DNA of 64,000 bases from Calvatia gigantea (taxonomy: Eukaryota > Basidiomycota > Agaricomycetes > Agaricales > Lycoperdaceae), in contig JACAAK010000003.1 in assembly GCA_025093985.1 (NCBI GenBank), positions 2,170,001 through 2,234,000 of the forward strand. Reading direction: 5' to 3'. Below the pieces are notes generated by a model, which was not told where the DNA came from, made no database searches, and was given only the letters and a program-made list of their open reading frames with translations. This document shows, piece after piece, positions 10,924-22,353 of this stretch. Positions within the stretch are counted from its first letter, which is position 1. Every line of letters begins with the position of its first letter. A program made the position numbers and the translations under genes.

Positions 10924-12830
10924 ATGCGTGCCTCCTTCCGAGCCTCCGTGCTCTTTGCGGCCGTCGCCATACTCTCTTGCAGTGTACAAGCTATACCCAA
11001 AGTAACCCGTTCTGGGCGATACCTTTACAACGAAGACGGCAGTCGCTTTTTTATCAAAGGAATTGCTTACCAAGAGCAAGGTAAGTGATGATGACATTAT
11101 GGTTGAGCGCTTCTTACCTTTGTTGGCCAGGAAATGTCGTGGCGAGCAGCGATAATGCCTTTGGAGAACCCTCGGATTTCATTGATCCGCTTGCTCTTCC
11201 CGCTGCTTGCAAACGAGATATCCCGTTTCTCCAACAACTTTCTGTCAATACTATCCGTGTCTATAGCGTCAATTCATCTCAAAACCACGATGAGTGTATG
11301 AGCGCATTTAGCAGCGCTGGCATCTACACAATGTGAGTTGCGGCCCAGTCACACCAAAGCTTCCCCCCTTGTTGACCATTATGCCAGCATTGATCTCGCT
11401 CTGCCGCTTAATGGATCCATCGACCGAGTCGTTCCTTCGTGGGGAACCAACATTCTCGACCAATATATTGCCACGATTGATGCGTTCTCCAAATATGACA
11501 ATGTCCTTGCCTACAACGTTGGCAATGAGGTCGTCGTTAGTAACAGCACTCAAGCCTCTCCTTACGTCAAAGCCGCCGCTCGCGACATCAAAGCATACTT
11601 GAGATCGAAAAATTCGGACGCCCTCGTCGGTTATGCGGCTATCAATGGCGCTTCTGACTTCAGGATGCCCCTTGCTAATTTCCTTTCCTGTGATCCAACC
11701 AACGGTAACTCCGATGCCTTCGCAATTGATCTTTATGGTTTGAACGACTAGTAAGAAAACTTCTATCAATATTGTTATGCCACATACTGATGTTATTTCC
11801 AGCGAGTGGTGTGGCGACTCCACCTTCCAGGCATCCTACTCTCATACCACTGCTGATTTTGCCGGTTACAACGTCGTGGCTTACTTTAGTGAATTTGGCT
11901 GCATCACCAGCCCTCCCCGTCTTTGGACAGAATCAGCCGCATTATTCAGTTCGGATATGTCCAATGTCTGGTCTGGAGGTGTTGCTTTCTCTTACTTCCC
12001 AGCCTCGAGCGTGCAGGGCCAATTTGGTATGGTGACGATTTCCACTGATGGATCCACTGTCCAAACCAGCGACGATTTCGGTCGCCTGAAGGATCAATAC
12101 ACAAAGGTTTCGCCACCCAACACGCCCTCGAGGGATGGTGCTGGTGCCGCTACCTATCCTTCTTGCCCTACCACCAATTCAACCTGGGTTGCTTCTAATA
12201 CTCTCCCGCCCACCCCCAACCTATCTGCATGCGATTGTCTGGAGAATACTTTGAGTTGTCGCTTCTCTCCCGCGACCAGCAACTATAGTGCTATTGTCGG
12301 TGAATTGCTTGATGTTGGCTGTAGCTTGCTCGGTCAGCGAGGCGGTTCCTGCGCCGACATTGGCGGTGACGGTCAAGCTGGAGTCTATGGACGCGTTTCA
12401 GCCTGTGACCCCAGTGAGTTTTTCCTTTACTCAAAACATATGTGGACAATATCTAATATCTCCCTCAGCCGTTAAGTTGTCGTACGTTATGAGTCAATAT
12501 TATGAAGTCAACAACCGCGATGCACAAGCCTGCAATTTTGCTGGCAATGGAACTATCAACGCTCTCGCACCCTCTGCAACCGCCGCGAATGCTGTCGCAA
12601 GCTCCTGTATTGCAACTCCGTCGGCTACCTTCACTCCAACCGCACCGTCCGGTGGCAGTGGTGCTTCAGCAACCGGAGGGGGCTCATCTGCTGGAACGGG
12701 TGGTGGAGGTAATGGAGGCAACACCAAACCAAACGGTAGCCCCGCCCTTTACGGTGATGCTAGTCCGCTGGTCGGGGTTGCTGCGATGGCTGTCATTAGT
12801 TTTGCTGGTGGTATTTGGACTCTTTTCTGA
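10924..12830 (+). CDS. GPI-anchored 1,3-beta-glucanosyltransferase (GH72 with X8/CBM43 domain)
   Basis: GAS/GEL/PHR enzymes cut and re-join beta-1,3-glucan chains in the cell wall. Exons 10924-11080, 11131-11332, 11388-11750, 11803-12413 and 12469-12830 join in frame to 564 residues. An N-terminal signal peptide (residues 1-23) is followed by the GH72 start RSGRYLYNEDGSRFFIKGIA. The acid/base Glu is at about residue 166 (VGNEVV) and the nucleophile at about 271 (YFSEFGC). A Cys-rich X8/CBM43 module follows (CDCLENTLSCRF, GSCADIGGDGQAGVYG). The C-terminus has a Ser/Gly-rich linker and a hydrophobic GPI-attachment signal ending GGIWTLF. Length and domain order match GAS1-type subfamily members with the X8 module. 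Confidence 0.95.
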
Positions 12831-13060
12831 TTCGAACTATGGACAGTTTTAGCATTAACTCTTTGGACTTATTTCTGTTTTTACTGTAGTACTTTTTGAA
12901 CGAGACAGTTTTTGACACCTATCATGCACGGACCGTCGGAGTCTGAAAATGAAAGGGTGTGTTCACACGGTGAGGAGTGAAATTGGTTTGTGACCAGGGA
13001 TGTGTTGAGATTTGAATCTGGTTTTCAACAAGTGGAAAGCTTTGCCTGACGCTCTTCGCC

Positions 13061-14969
13061 ATGGCTGCCGCCATCACCGTCGAGGATGTTAAAATGCAGA
13101 CTCCAGGCTGGTCTTCTCCAGATGAACAGTCGCTATCACAGAATCAGAACCTCCACTCGTCCTTGCCTGCTGAAGAACGCGATGCTGCCCAGGAGCCTGA
13201 AAACCCAGACTTCACCCGTGGTTCCAGTGTTGGCGACCTCAGTATGTCAGGGAACAAAAGCGATACTTTTCGTGACAACAAACAAGTCAAGGTGCTTAGG
13301 TCTTTCCCCTCTCTCTGTTGTTCTGCACACTGCGCTTGTTCCTCTCTCTTCCTTCGCTGGATGCCTTCCCCTATCGACCATGCTGTGTTCCATCCTGTCG
13401 TCTGCTTGATTATCATGACAGTCTCGCGGGACGTTTCATCTCAGCTCAGCTAGGCGCAGCTTCCAGCACATTTCCCGTTCCCTGCTATGTTTAATCATCC
13501 TCCCACTCTCTGTGACTTTTGGAACTTGGTGTTTACCCTTCTGTGCTCGCAGCCGAATAAGGTCTACATTGGTGGCCTACCCGAACATACTCGGGAAGCA
13601 GACTTGCGGAATTGCTTTGGCAAGATTGGCGGTATTGTTAATATTGAATTAAAGTACGTCTTGGTCCTTCCCGCCGCAAGCACGATGCTGACCTTTGATA
13701 TAGGATTGGCTATGGCTTTGTGGTATGTCACTCCCTTTTCCCCAGAAGTTCCATGCCGAATTTGATTTGTCTCCAGGAATTTGACAGTCGCGAAGCTGCT
13801 GAAGAGAGCGTTGCCAAGTATAACGAAGGACATTTTATGGGCAACAAAATCAAAGTTGAGCTCTCCCATGGAGGTGGTCGCACGGCGAAGTTCACTGGCG
13901 ATCCGGGGGCATGTTTCAGATGTGGCCAACTGGGACATTGGGCCAGGTGTGTGGTCATTCCCTTCCCCCCTGGCTCTGGATCTAAAAATTTCACCACAGG
14001 GAATGTCCCAATAACAATGGGCTGTGAGCGTTTGACGTCCAAAATTCTTGGGTGCTATTCAGACCTAATCATTCAACTTTTTTCAGACCATACCAGCGAC
14101 GCCCACCGCACGAACCCCCCTTGATTGATCGAATTCAAAGGGACTATCCTCCCCGGGGACCCCCTCCACCTCGAGATGATTTTGGCCCATCCCGTTACCC
14201 GCCGCCGTCAGCACTCCCCAGAGATTCGCGCTATGATTACCCTCCTACGCGAAGGCCACCTTCACCCAGGGAGTACAGGGACTATCCACCACCACCACCA
14301 CCTCGTACACGTGACTACGATGACTATAGACGTGGTCCCCCGCCCTATGACAGGGACAGGTATCCTCCACCACCAGATTATAGGCCTCGTTACCCTCCGC
14401 CACCCGATCCCGGATATCGTGGCTACAACGGTCCTCCACCTCCACCTCCAGCACCTTATGACCGATATGATAGGCGGGGTGATCGTTATGGAAGCTATCC
14501 TCCCCCCCCACCACCTCCAAGGGCTAGGACACCTCCACCTCGTGGCCGGGATGACTATGATAGGCCGCCTCCGAGGCAAGTTGCTGGCTACGCGGTCGCG
14601 TACGGGAAGCTAAACCTGGCTACTATCTAGGGACTATCCTGACTATCGTGGCCGACCCCCGTCTCCTCCGCATCGGTACTCCGATTATAATAGGCCTCCT
14701 GAACCTCCCGCAAGATTTAGGTAACTTGTTGATTCATCATAACGTGAATTTTCTTGATTTCTAACATGAACAATAGCAGGCGGCGTTCTGAAAGTCCCTC
14801 GCGTCCTCCATATGATTATCCCCCCAATGGGTACGGTGGTGGCCCCGGCCCAAACTCTGGTCCTCCTGGTCCCCCGCCTCCCTCCCTTCGTGGAAATCCT
14901 CGTGACTACCCTCCCCCACGCAATGGCCGTGAACCCCCAGAGCCAGTTGGCGGCTACAGACGACCCTGA
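13061..14969 (+). CDS. RNA-binding protein: RRM, CCHC zinc knuckle and Pro/Arg/Tyr-rich tail
   Basis: Eight exons join to 437 residues: 13061-13291, 13553-13653, 13704-13722, 13777-13946, 14000-14023, 14087-14575, 14631-14720 and 14780-14969. An acidic N-terminus is followed by an RRM with RNP2 (KVYIGGLP) and RNP1 (IGYGFVEF), then a CX2CX4HX4C knuckle (CFRCGQLGHWAREC), then about 250 residues of low-complexity repeats rich in RDYPP, PPPP, DRYD and RS. RRM plus knuckle resembles SR-type splicing factors (SRSF7 / plant RSZ class), so a nuclear role in pre-mRNA processing is likely. The first intron is unusually long (261 nt), exon 3 is 19 nt and exon 5 is 24 nt. The intron 14576-14630 starts with GC. 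Start ATG at 13061 has a good context (gccATGG). Confidence 0.88.
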
Positions 14970-15206
14970 GCTGAGTATTGGCCTACGTAGGTCTAAACGG
15001 CGTCTTAAGCACACCTCGGGCGTTCTATCTATCAGCTTGCTCTACTTGCGAATTCTGGATTACCACTTGATGCTCGGTCGATCTTGATTCTAGTCCTCAT
15101 TTTCCAACATTTATTGGAGCTCTCCTGGTGTTCTTTCTCGTCCCATCGATCTATTGACTAGTTACTGCAAAGGACACTTCTACCTACTAGCAGCTACGAG
15201 TCTATG

Positions 15207-18200
15207 CTATTGTTTTACCTCAGCCATTTCATATAAGTGTTCCCTGTCCCCTGATTCTTCTACCAAAGAGCGGAGGAAACCCTTTTCCTTGAGCAAATTG
15301 GTTGGGCTGTCATACTCAACCTGTCGGAGAAAGTCAGCGAACCAAAGTAAAGCGTCATGTGAGCTTGTAAGTTTCCAACATACAATTCGACCAGCATCGA
15401 GTACCATCTGTGAACCAGGTGTTAATATTGGCTCGGAACCGGTAGTAGTTGCTTGCACTCACTATTTTGTCTGCATCCATGATAGTCTGCAGACGGTGAG
15501 CAATCGTTATTACTGTTGTATCACGTCCAAGCTCGTGCCGAAGGGAAGATTGAATGGCAGTATCAGTTTTGTGATCTTGGCGCTACATATTAGACAAATC
15601 CCATTATGCATATTGGGTTACAGGACACACCAATGGCAGAAGTTGCTGAATGAAAAAAAAAGCTCAGTGAGGGTTTTTTGATGTAAAACCGGAGAACAAC
15701 CCACCTTCATCCAGAATTAGTAGCTTGCTTCCTCTAACAATAGCTCGAGCCAATGCAAGGATTTGACGTTGACCAACAGACAAATTACCTCCACCGCTTG
15801 AAATCTTTGTATCAAGTGTGATCCTACCCTCATCCATATCAACTTGCAGCGCAAAGAGACCTGCTGCACGAAGAGCGTCGTTTAAAGTCGCATCATCGTA
15901 TTGGTCAAAGGGATCAAGATTGTGTCTCAGGGAACCGCTAACCAGTTCAGGCTAGAATTGAAAGATAATCATACTGGTCGTGAAAGTCGGGGTTTACTTG
16001 CACTTACAATCTGGGGTATGATTGTGATTTTAGAACGAAGGGCATCGAGGTTGATATCGGAAGTCTTGATACCATCGTAGGAGACATCGCCTTCGGTGAA
16101 GATGCATCTCAGCAACGCTAGAGTCAGTGAACTCTACAACAGGATGAACACATGCATGCACATTGAAGGAAATGGTGGGTACCTTTCCTGATCCAGTTCT
16201 CCCAACTTGGAAGTTAGGCTATCAGACAAGGCGTTAAGGATGAGCTACATAGAGGGTCGTACCAATGCCAACACGTTCTCCGGACCCCACTTCAAAAGAG
16301 ACGTCGTGCAACACTTTAGGTCCATTCTGCGAATACCTTGCAGACAAATTTTCTACGACAAGCGAGCCGCTTGCCGGCCAATATGCTGGGGGAACACCTT
16401 CCGGGGTGGGCTTGGATTCTTGCTCAATGGTAAGATATCCTTGGATACGTTCAAGACTGTTGCCTAGCAAAGGAATCAGACGGCTACTCTTGCAGAGAAG
16501 TTATTGGCTCACCCTGGACTTCGAAATCATTAAGAACCCTAATCCACCACAAAATCATAGCGCTGAATCCAACTACGAGAAGAATAAGCATTACAATTCC
16601 TGTGGAAAATTAGACCTCGACAAACCGGCCATGTTGAGGGAGAACCCGATGTTAGATGCGGTATTATTTCGGTAGTATACCAAATACACTGCGAGTCCTG
16701 CTGCGAAGAGACCACTTATAGTGTCGATCCTTACACAAACCCATCGATTAAGGTTGTAAAAGACCCGACCTGCGGTCGTGTAACGATTGATTCGCTTCAT
16801 TGATTCCTTAACAAATGATTCTTCGGCAGCATAAGCTCGGATGGAGGCTGAGAGGGCGGTCAGGAATCATACGCTCATTTTCAAAGGTGATATCGCTCAC
16901 TAAGACCTGCTATTGCTGCTCCAAAACTGAAAGAAGTTTAAGTCATTCACTCCATGCTTTTGAGTTTCCACTTACTGGCCGACGACAGGAGCTTTAGCAT
17001 TCGACATTTCTCGCTTGACGGATAGCTGAGCTGCCATGTAGATTTGACCAACCCAACCGCCAAGTATCCCGACAATAACTCCAGGAATCAAGAAGATGGG
17101 CGTCATGAATACGACAGCAGAAAACTTCATAAACATAGACATTGTCATTTCTGTTAACCACCTTAAAGTATCCTTAATCGGACCGTCAACTATATGAGAC
17201 AAATGAATTAGAAAGGTGTCCCCGAATAAACGCGAAGACCAACCGGCTCTGATATCCTGAGTGCACCTGGTGATAATCCTCGACGTAGGAGTGATATCGA
17301 GCCACCTGAAATTGGATCAATCAGCCTAAAGGACGGATGATAAGTGGAGAAACAAAACCTGAGGGTTGTCCCAAGAACAGATCCAACGAGTCTCTTATGT
17401 AGGTGCCTTGACGCGCGAATAACCCCATATATAAATATTACGAAGCAGGTCATGTAGACCGTCACGGCCACGCCCAAAAGACTAACTGAGAACTAAGTGT
17501 TAGATTGACACGGTATCTTTTTATTGCAATAAACGTACCGTAAATTCCCAAGTAACTTGGAGGACGTCAGCCTTATGTGAACCAAAGAGTTATTGGTCAC
17601 TCACTATGGCACAGAAACTTCGGAGGCTGGGCGGTCTTCATATTGCGAAGCCCAATAACCTAGGTACCATGTCTGGAAAGCTGATATAAACTCTACGACG
17701 AGTAGTCCCCCAACGAAGCTTGCGAAAAACAGCGCGGGGTGATTCCCTCCCAATCCGACAAGGAAGAGTTTAACTGCTGAAGTATGAGCACAGTCAACTC
17801 TGCTAACCATGATACAACATACAAGATTGCCAGCTTATATGTCCTTCTTCAATTTCTTCGGCAACAATCAGTTTGCCATCTGAGGAAGGTGCGTTCGGTT
17901 TATCAATTTCCTCCCCAGCCATTTGGAGCGCATTTTGATCCTGTTTCAACTCCTCGGAGATGGTTTTGTCAGACCCAAGGACTTCAGGAACTGTGCCCTG
18001 CGCGACGATACTCCCGTCGGTTCCAATCGAAACAGCGAACTCCGCCAAAGACCGGGTCATAGCAATATTGTGAGTCTATGATTTGGTCTGAGTAATCGGT
18101 TGACATCTGGAAATGTACCACGACTCACCACAAGAAGGACGGTCCTACCTCTCACGAGATCGCCTGCAAAACATTTATCCACAATCCATTTTGCTGTGTG

Positions 18201-21200
18201 CACACTGAAAACGCATGAATGTTTCCAACTGAATCAGGATGCTATAAAAACTTACTCGAGAGCCGCAAGAATATCATCGAGAAGTACAATTTGCGCAGGG
18301 GAATATATTGCACGGGCAAGGGTGACACGAGCCTTTTGTCCTCCACTTAGAGTTAGACCTTTCTCGCCGACTTCTGTCCGGTCTCCGGCTTCAAAGAGTT
18401 CCAGATCACGCTCCAAGCCACATTGATAAATAACCTTGCGGTAACGTTCTTCGTCATAAGGAGACCCGAACAGGATGTTATCCTGTGTACCAACGGCATG
18501 TAAGCTAACTGGACATGCGATGGAATGATGGGGAACTAACCCTGATCGTTTCGTTTTGAATCCAAGATTCTTGCGCAGCGTAGGCAACGCCTCCTTTGCG
18601 AGGTAGATTGAACCAAGAATTTGGTCCATTTGGAACGTAATGCATTTCACCAAGCAAAGCCATAAGCACCGAGGTCTTGCCAGAGCCGGTAGGCCCGACA
18701 ATCAGATTCAAATGCTTTGGTTTAAACAGCAACTCGCGCTCGATCTTGAGCATATATTTTCGCTTTGAAGGGGTTAAGGTCCCATCAACGTCTGCGGACC
18801 AGGTAAAAGAGGATTCATTAAACCCAATGCGTCCATCGTCCAAATCTGGCTGCGCAAAGAACGAGCCGCGATCCTTGCCAGTGTAAGAGTCAAGAAGTTC
18901 AGTCTGCAAGAATGGTTAGTGAGTAACAAGGAAAATAGTATGCAGTAGGGAGCATACATTCTTGAGAAAGTCGTCAACACGATCAAGAGAGACTTTGCCA
19001 GCGATGACGTTGCTAACAAGGAAGAATGCCGTGTAAAGCTGATCTCGAAGAAGGTCAAACACCGTCATCGAACTGAACACAATTGATGCCCGGAGCTCCT
19101 GCTTCATGATGACAGTCTGGATACCAGAAGTCAAGTGGTGATAGAAAACGAAAGGCAGAAACATACACTGCGAGAGGTGATGAGAATGAAAAAAGTGCAA
19201 GAATGACAAACTCACTAGGTAGAATAGGTGGCCACCATCACGAACACTGGAATTATGAAACTACATAAAACCTTAGTCGTTGTCAGAATAGCTGTCCAAT
19301 GGGACTAACTTGATGTTCCCGTTGACTAATTCAAGGACTTGTCTTTTCCATAACCAAAGTAGCTCTTCTTCTCGTTTCTCGGCAATCCTCTCTTCCATCT
19401 TCCTTTCCCAGCCGAATAGCTTAATCATCCGGACAACATTCATTGCTGGACACAATATTGAACGAGTGTTGCTCCGCACACGTATTAGACTGCCTTACCT
19501 TCACTGACGACTTGAACACGAGCATCGGTTCTCTTCAGACGTTTGTCCTGAACGTCCTGGATTTTCTTGGCGACCCATCCTGGAATCGGGAACAACAGGA
19601 CCATGACAGCCAAACCGACAAATGCGCTATGGGAAAACGCACATTCTCAATCCAGGTTTAGATCAGAAAATGATACAACGTACCTCCAACCGAGTATCAA
19701 GTAGAGGAAAACCGTACACAAAATAACTTGCAAGGGCACATAAACCAAGATAAACATGAGGTCACGAGCATCAATGATATTCCCCAAATCTGTGGTGACG
19801 AGGTTATTAATGCGACCAACGAGATTGCTGGCACTAGAGGTTCCTGCTGGCGGCTCATCCGTCTTTTTAACTTTGTCCTTGCCTTGTTTAGATTGTTTGG
19901 ATGAGGCGGAGTTGACACTCAACGAACTGGGTCGGACTGTTTCTTCCGAGGAGGAAAACGCACCGGTACTGACAGCAGTACTGTCTTGTGTATGGTCTGA
20001 CTCCTCATGCGAAGGTGTGGTAATTGTGTTCTCGTTAACACTCTCAGCAATAGGGGTAGCAGGAACTTCTGGTGATGCCAGAGATTTTCCTTCCTTATCG
20101 CTTTCAGTCTCAGCTTTGACGCGTATGCGCAGAGCGTGTTCAAAGACGAGTTCAGTAATGATTGCTTCGCAACGAGCGAGAGTCCGAGTCTGCAATTAAA
20201 CGTTTAGAGGCGCCCTCAGAGCACGGGTAGCGAAGCACACACCGCAAAGAAAATGTATCCCTGGAAGAACAGAGAAGCTGACAAGGGACCGACAAAGAGG
20301 CCTATTATCCAAAACCAAGGTTGGATACTGGCATCCTCGCCATTCTTTTCCAGGTAACTGCAATTCTGAGAGTGAGCCAGAGGTACAATATGTAAATATA
20401 AATACCCACCTGAGGAGGCGATTGATACTAATTGGCGAAACGAACGAGGCAACGACCATCGAGCCGATTAAGACACCCATCGCGATATATTCAAACCGGA
20501 ATACTTTCATGAGGCCCCAGAAAATATGTCGTTCACCGGCTCCGGAAAACGAGTCAAGATGCTAATACGAGGATAAGCGAAGAAAGAACGAGAATGTCGG
20601 CGGACATACCTTGAAACTCGTTGATTTGAGGTTGTGGATGTAATCGTAATCGGCGAGCGGTGGCAATTGATCGTGTGAAAGATGAGGAAGACGGTATGCT
20701 AAGAATACGAGAGGATTTAAGAAAGAATATGTCGCCATCGAAAGCATGGACGCTGTCTGCTCCGGATTTGGTTCCATCGGATTCTACGAGAAGGTGTCAC
20801 TAAATGATTATCAGTCATGGACATGAAATATGTCGGCACCTTGGGGTCGAATGGAACATATTCCCTTGGGGTGGTGAACGGGATCACCACGCCGACGAAA
20901 AAGAGAGTAGCTATTTTGATCCATAGCAGCGGGCCCTCGGTACTGTCTTGCGGGTGTGCATGGATGGTGATCAAAGGATATAAATCCCGGTAGGCAAAGA
21001 CCGAGAAAGTGAGGGCATATATCATCGTCGCGTGCCGACTCATAGTGGTGGCCCATCCTTTGGGCAAAAGAATGGTTAAGAGAGATAAGAGAGTGGCATA
21101 TAGCTGGACCGTGTGTAGACCGTTAAGTTAATCATTCTGATAATTATGATCGAAGCCGCTCACATAGACAACACCGAATGAAAGCCTAAGCATTCCAGTC

Positions 21201-21717
21201 TCTGTGGAGGGGACGGTCATGTGCAAGATCTGTGTCCATGACTCGTCTTGCTCGACGAGCAACTTTTTAGGGATGACGCGTTCACCGGGCGCAATAAAGT
21301 TGAGAACGAGGAGCACGATGGCGCCAAGTACCCGCATGATTTGGTATGAGAAGATGATTGGTCCTCCATGACTCCTAACATGACACTTCAACTTTTCGCG
21401 AATACCAGATGGTTGGGGGGACGGTCTGTCCTCCCCGTCCGCAGCTGGGGAGCGCTGGCCCAGGACCCAAAATGCTAAAATTTGGAGGAGGATGGTTCCC
21501 AGTGACACTACCGCAACGATGAAAGGCAATACGAGTGTTTCATTCAAGAGCCTGAGGTAAGAGACATATTCAACATATGAAAACTGCGGATGATCAAGCA
21601 AAAGCACCTCTTGACGATATCGGTGACCTCGACCTCGTACCAAACCCTAAGGGCATTTTCACCGACAGCATACGCGTCGAAGGTCGCATACGAAGACACT
21701 GTAGCAGGTAGAGGCAT
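15207..21717 (-). CDS. ABC transporter, ABCC/MRP family full transporter
   Basis: ABCC exporters move conjugates, bile-acid-like compounds or drugs across vacuolar or plasma membranes. Reading from the ATG at 21717, several N-terminal membrane helices (TMD0-like) precede two TMD-NBD units. NBD1 has Walker A GPTGSGKTS, signature LSGGQKARV, and Walker B VLLDDI with Asp where the catalytic Glu would sit, plus H-loop LVTHN. NBD2 has Walker A GRTGSGKSS, signature LSVGQRQ, Walker B LLILDEATSA and H-loop TIAHRL. A Ser/Thr-rich insertion (about 19860-20130) lies within TMD1, ahead of NLVGRINNLVTTDLG. The degenerate site 1 is usual in ABCC. The gene has many short introns; the Walker A of NBD2 is spread over three exons, one of 23 nt (16183-16205). 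It ends with TAG at 15207-15209. Substrate unknown; Ybt1/Bpt1-like is a guess. Confidence 0.92.
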
Positions 21718-22353
21718 GGAGGCGTCTGCCTGCAGTGGGAACTGAGGGGTGATTAAAAGTACGGGTGGTTGAAGAGGGTCGAAGAAGGGTGAGGTGATGA
21801 ATTATGTGTCTGATGCTGCTCTCGGCGTTTGTTGGTATGTATGTATGTATCTCACGAAAAATGTTCTGGCAGAAGTCGAAAGAATTCGAAGCGCATCCCC
21901 GGAACAGATGCTTAACCATCAAGGGCCGATTGGCTATATGCCACCCGACCACATGGGGGAGGCGCAAATGAATGGCTGAGACATATTCACTGCTCCTTAT
22001 GGAATTTGGGGAATGTGAACTTGTCAACGGTGCGATCATTGATGTCGAGTCATTCCTCCAAGGTGGCCAATGAACTCGAAGCGGCAACGGAAAGCGACCT
22101 GAGTCACCAATTCAGAGGTAGATTGGGGGGAGATTATGAGTCATAGTGGTCTGAAATAAACGAGGATCCTTGACAAGCGGAGGAAAGATTGAGCTACAGT
22201 CGAGCCACAGAGTAAGCCACAGAGTACATTCTGATGATAACAGCACAAGGAGGATAACGTGACTGGATTTGGGTGGGACCGCCTTTAGAGCACATCTTGC
22301 AGACTAACCTTGGTCTGTGATCACTGTACGATCCCACAAATACCATCGTCCTT
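21718..22353. promoter_or_regulatory. Divergent promoter between ABC transporter and F-BAR/RhoGAP genes
   Basis: No supported gene lies in this 636-bp stretch. It holds a short (GTAT)4 microsatellite at 21835-21850 and a perfect tandem 12-mer AGCCACAGAGTA at 22203-22214 and 22215-22226. Both neighbours are transcribed away from it. Confidence 0.45.
22203..22226. repeat. Tandem 12-mer AGCCACAGAGTA x2
   Basis: Two perfect back-to-back copies lie about 130 bp upstream of the F-BAR/RhoGAP start. They may be a regulator site or simple slippage. Confidence 0.7.

Noticed and set aside
14125..14613. His/Met-rich plus frame and antisense Trp/Arg/Val-rich frames over the RRM gene tail
   Set aside because: They are out-of-frame or antisense shadows of the Pro/Tyr/Arg codon repeats of the real gene.
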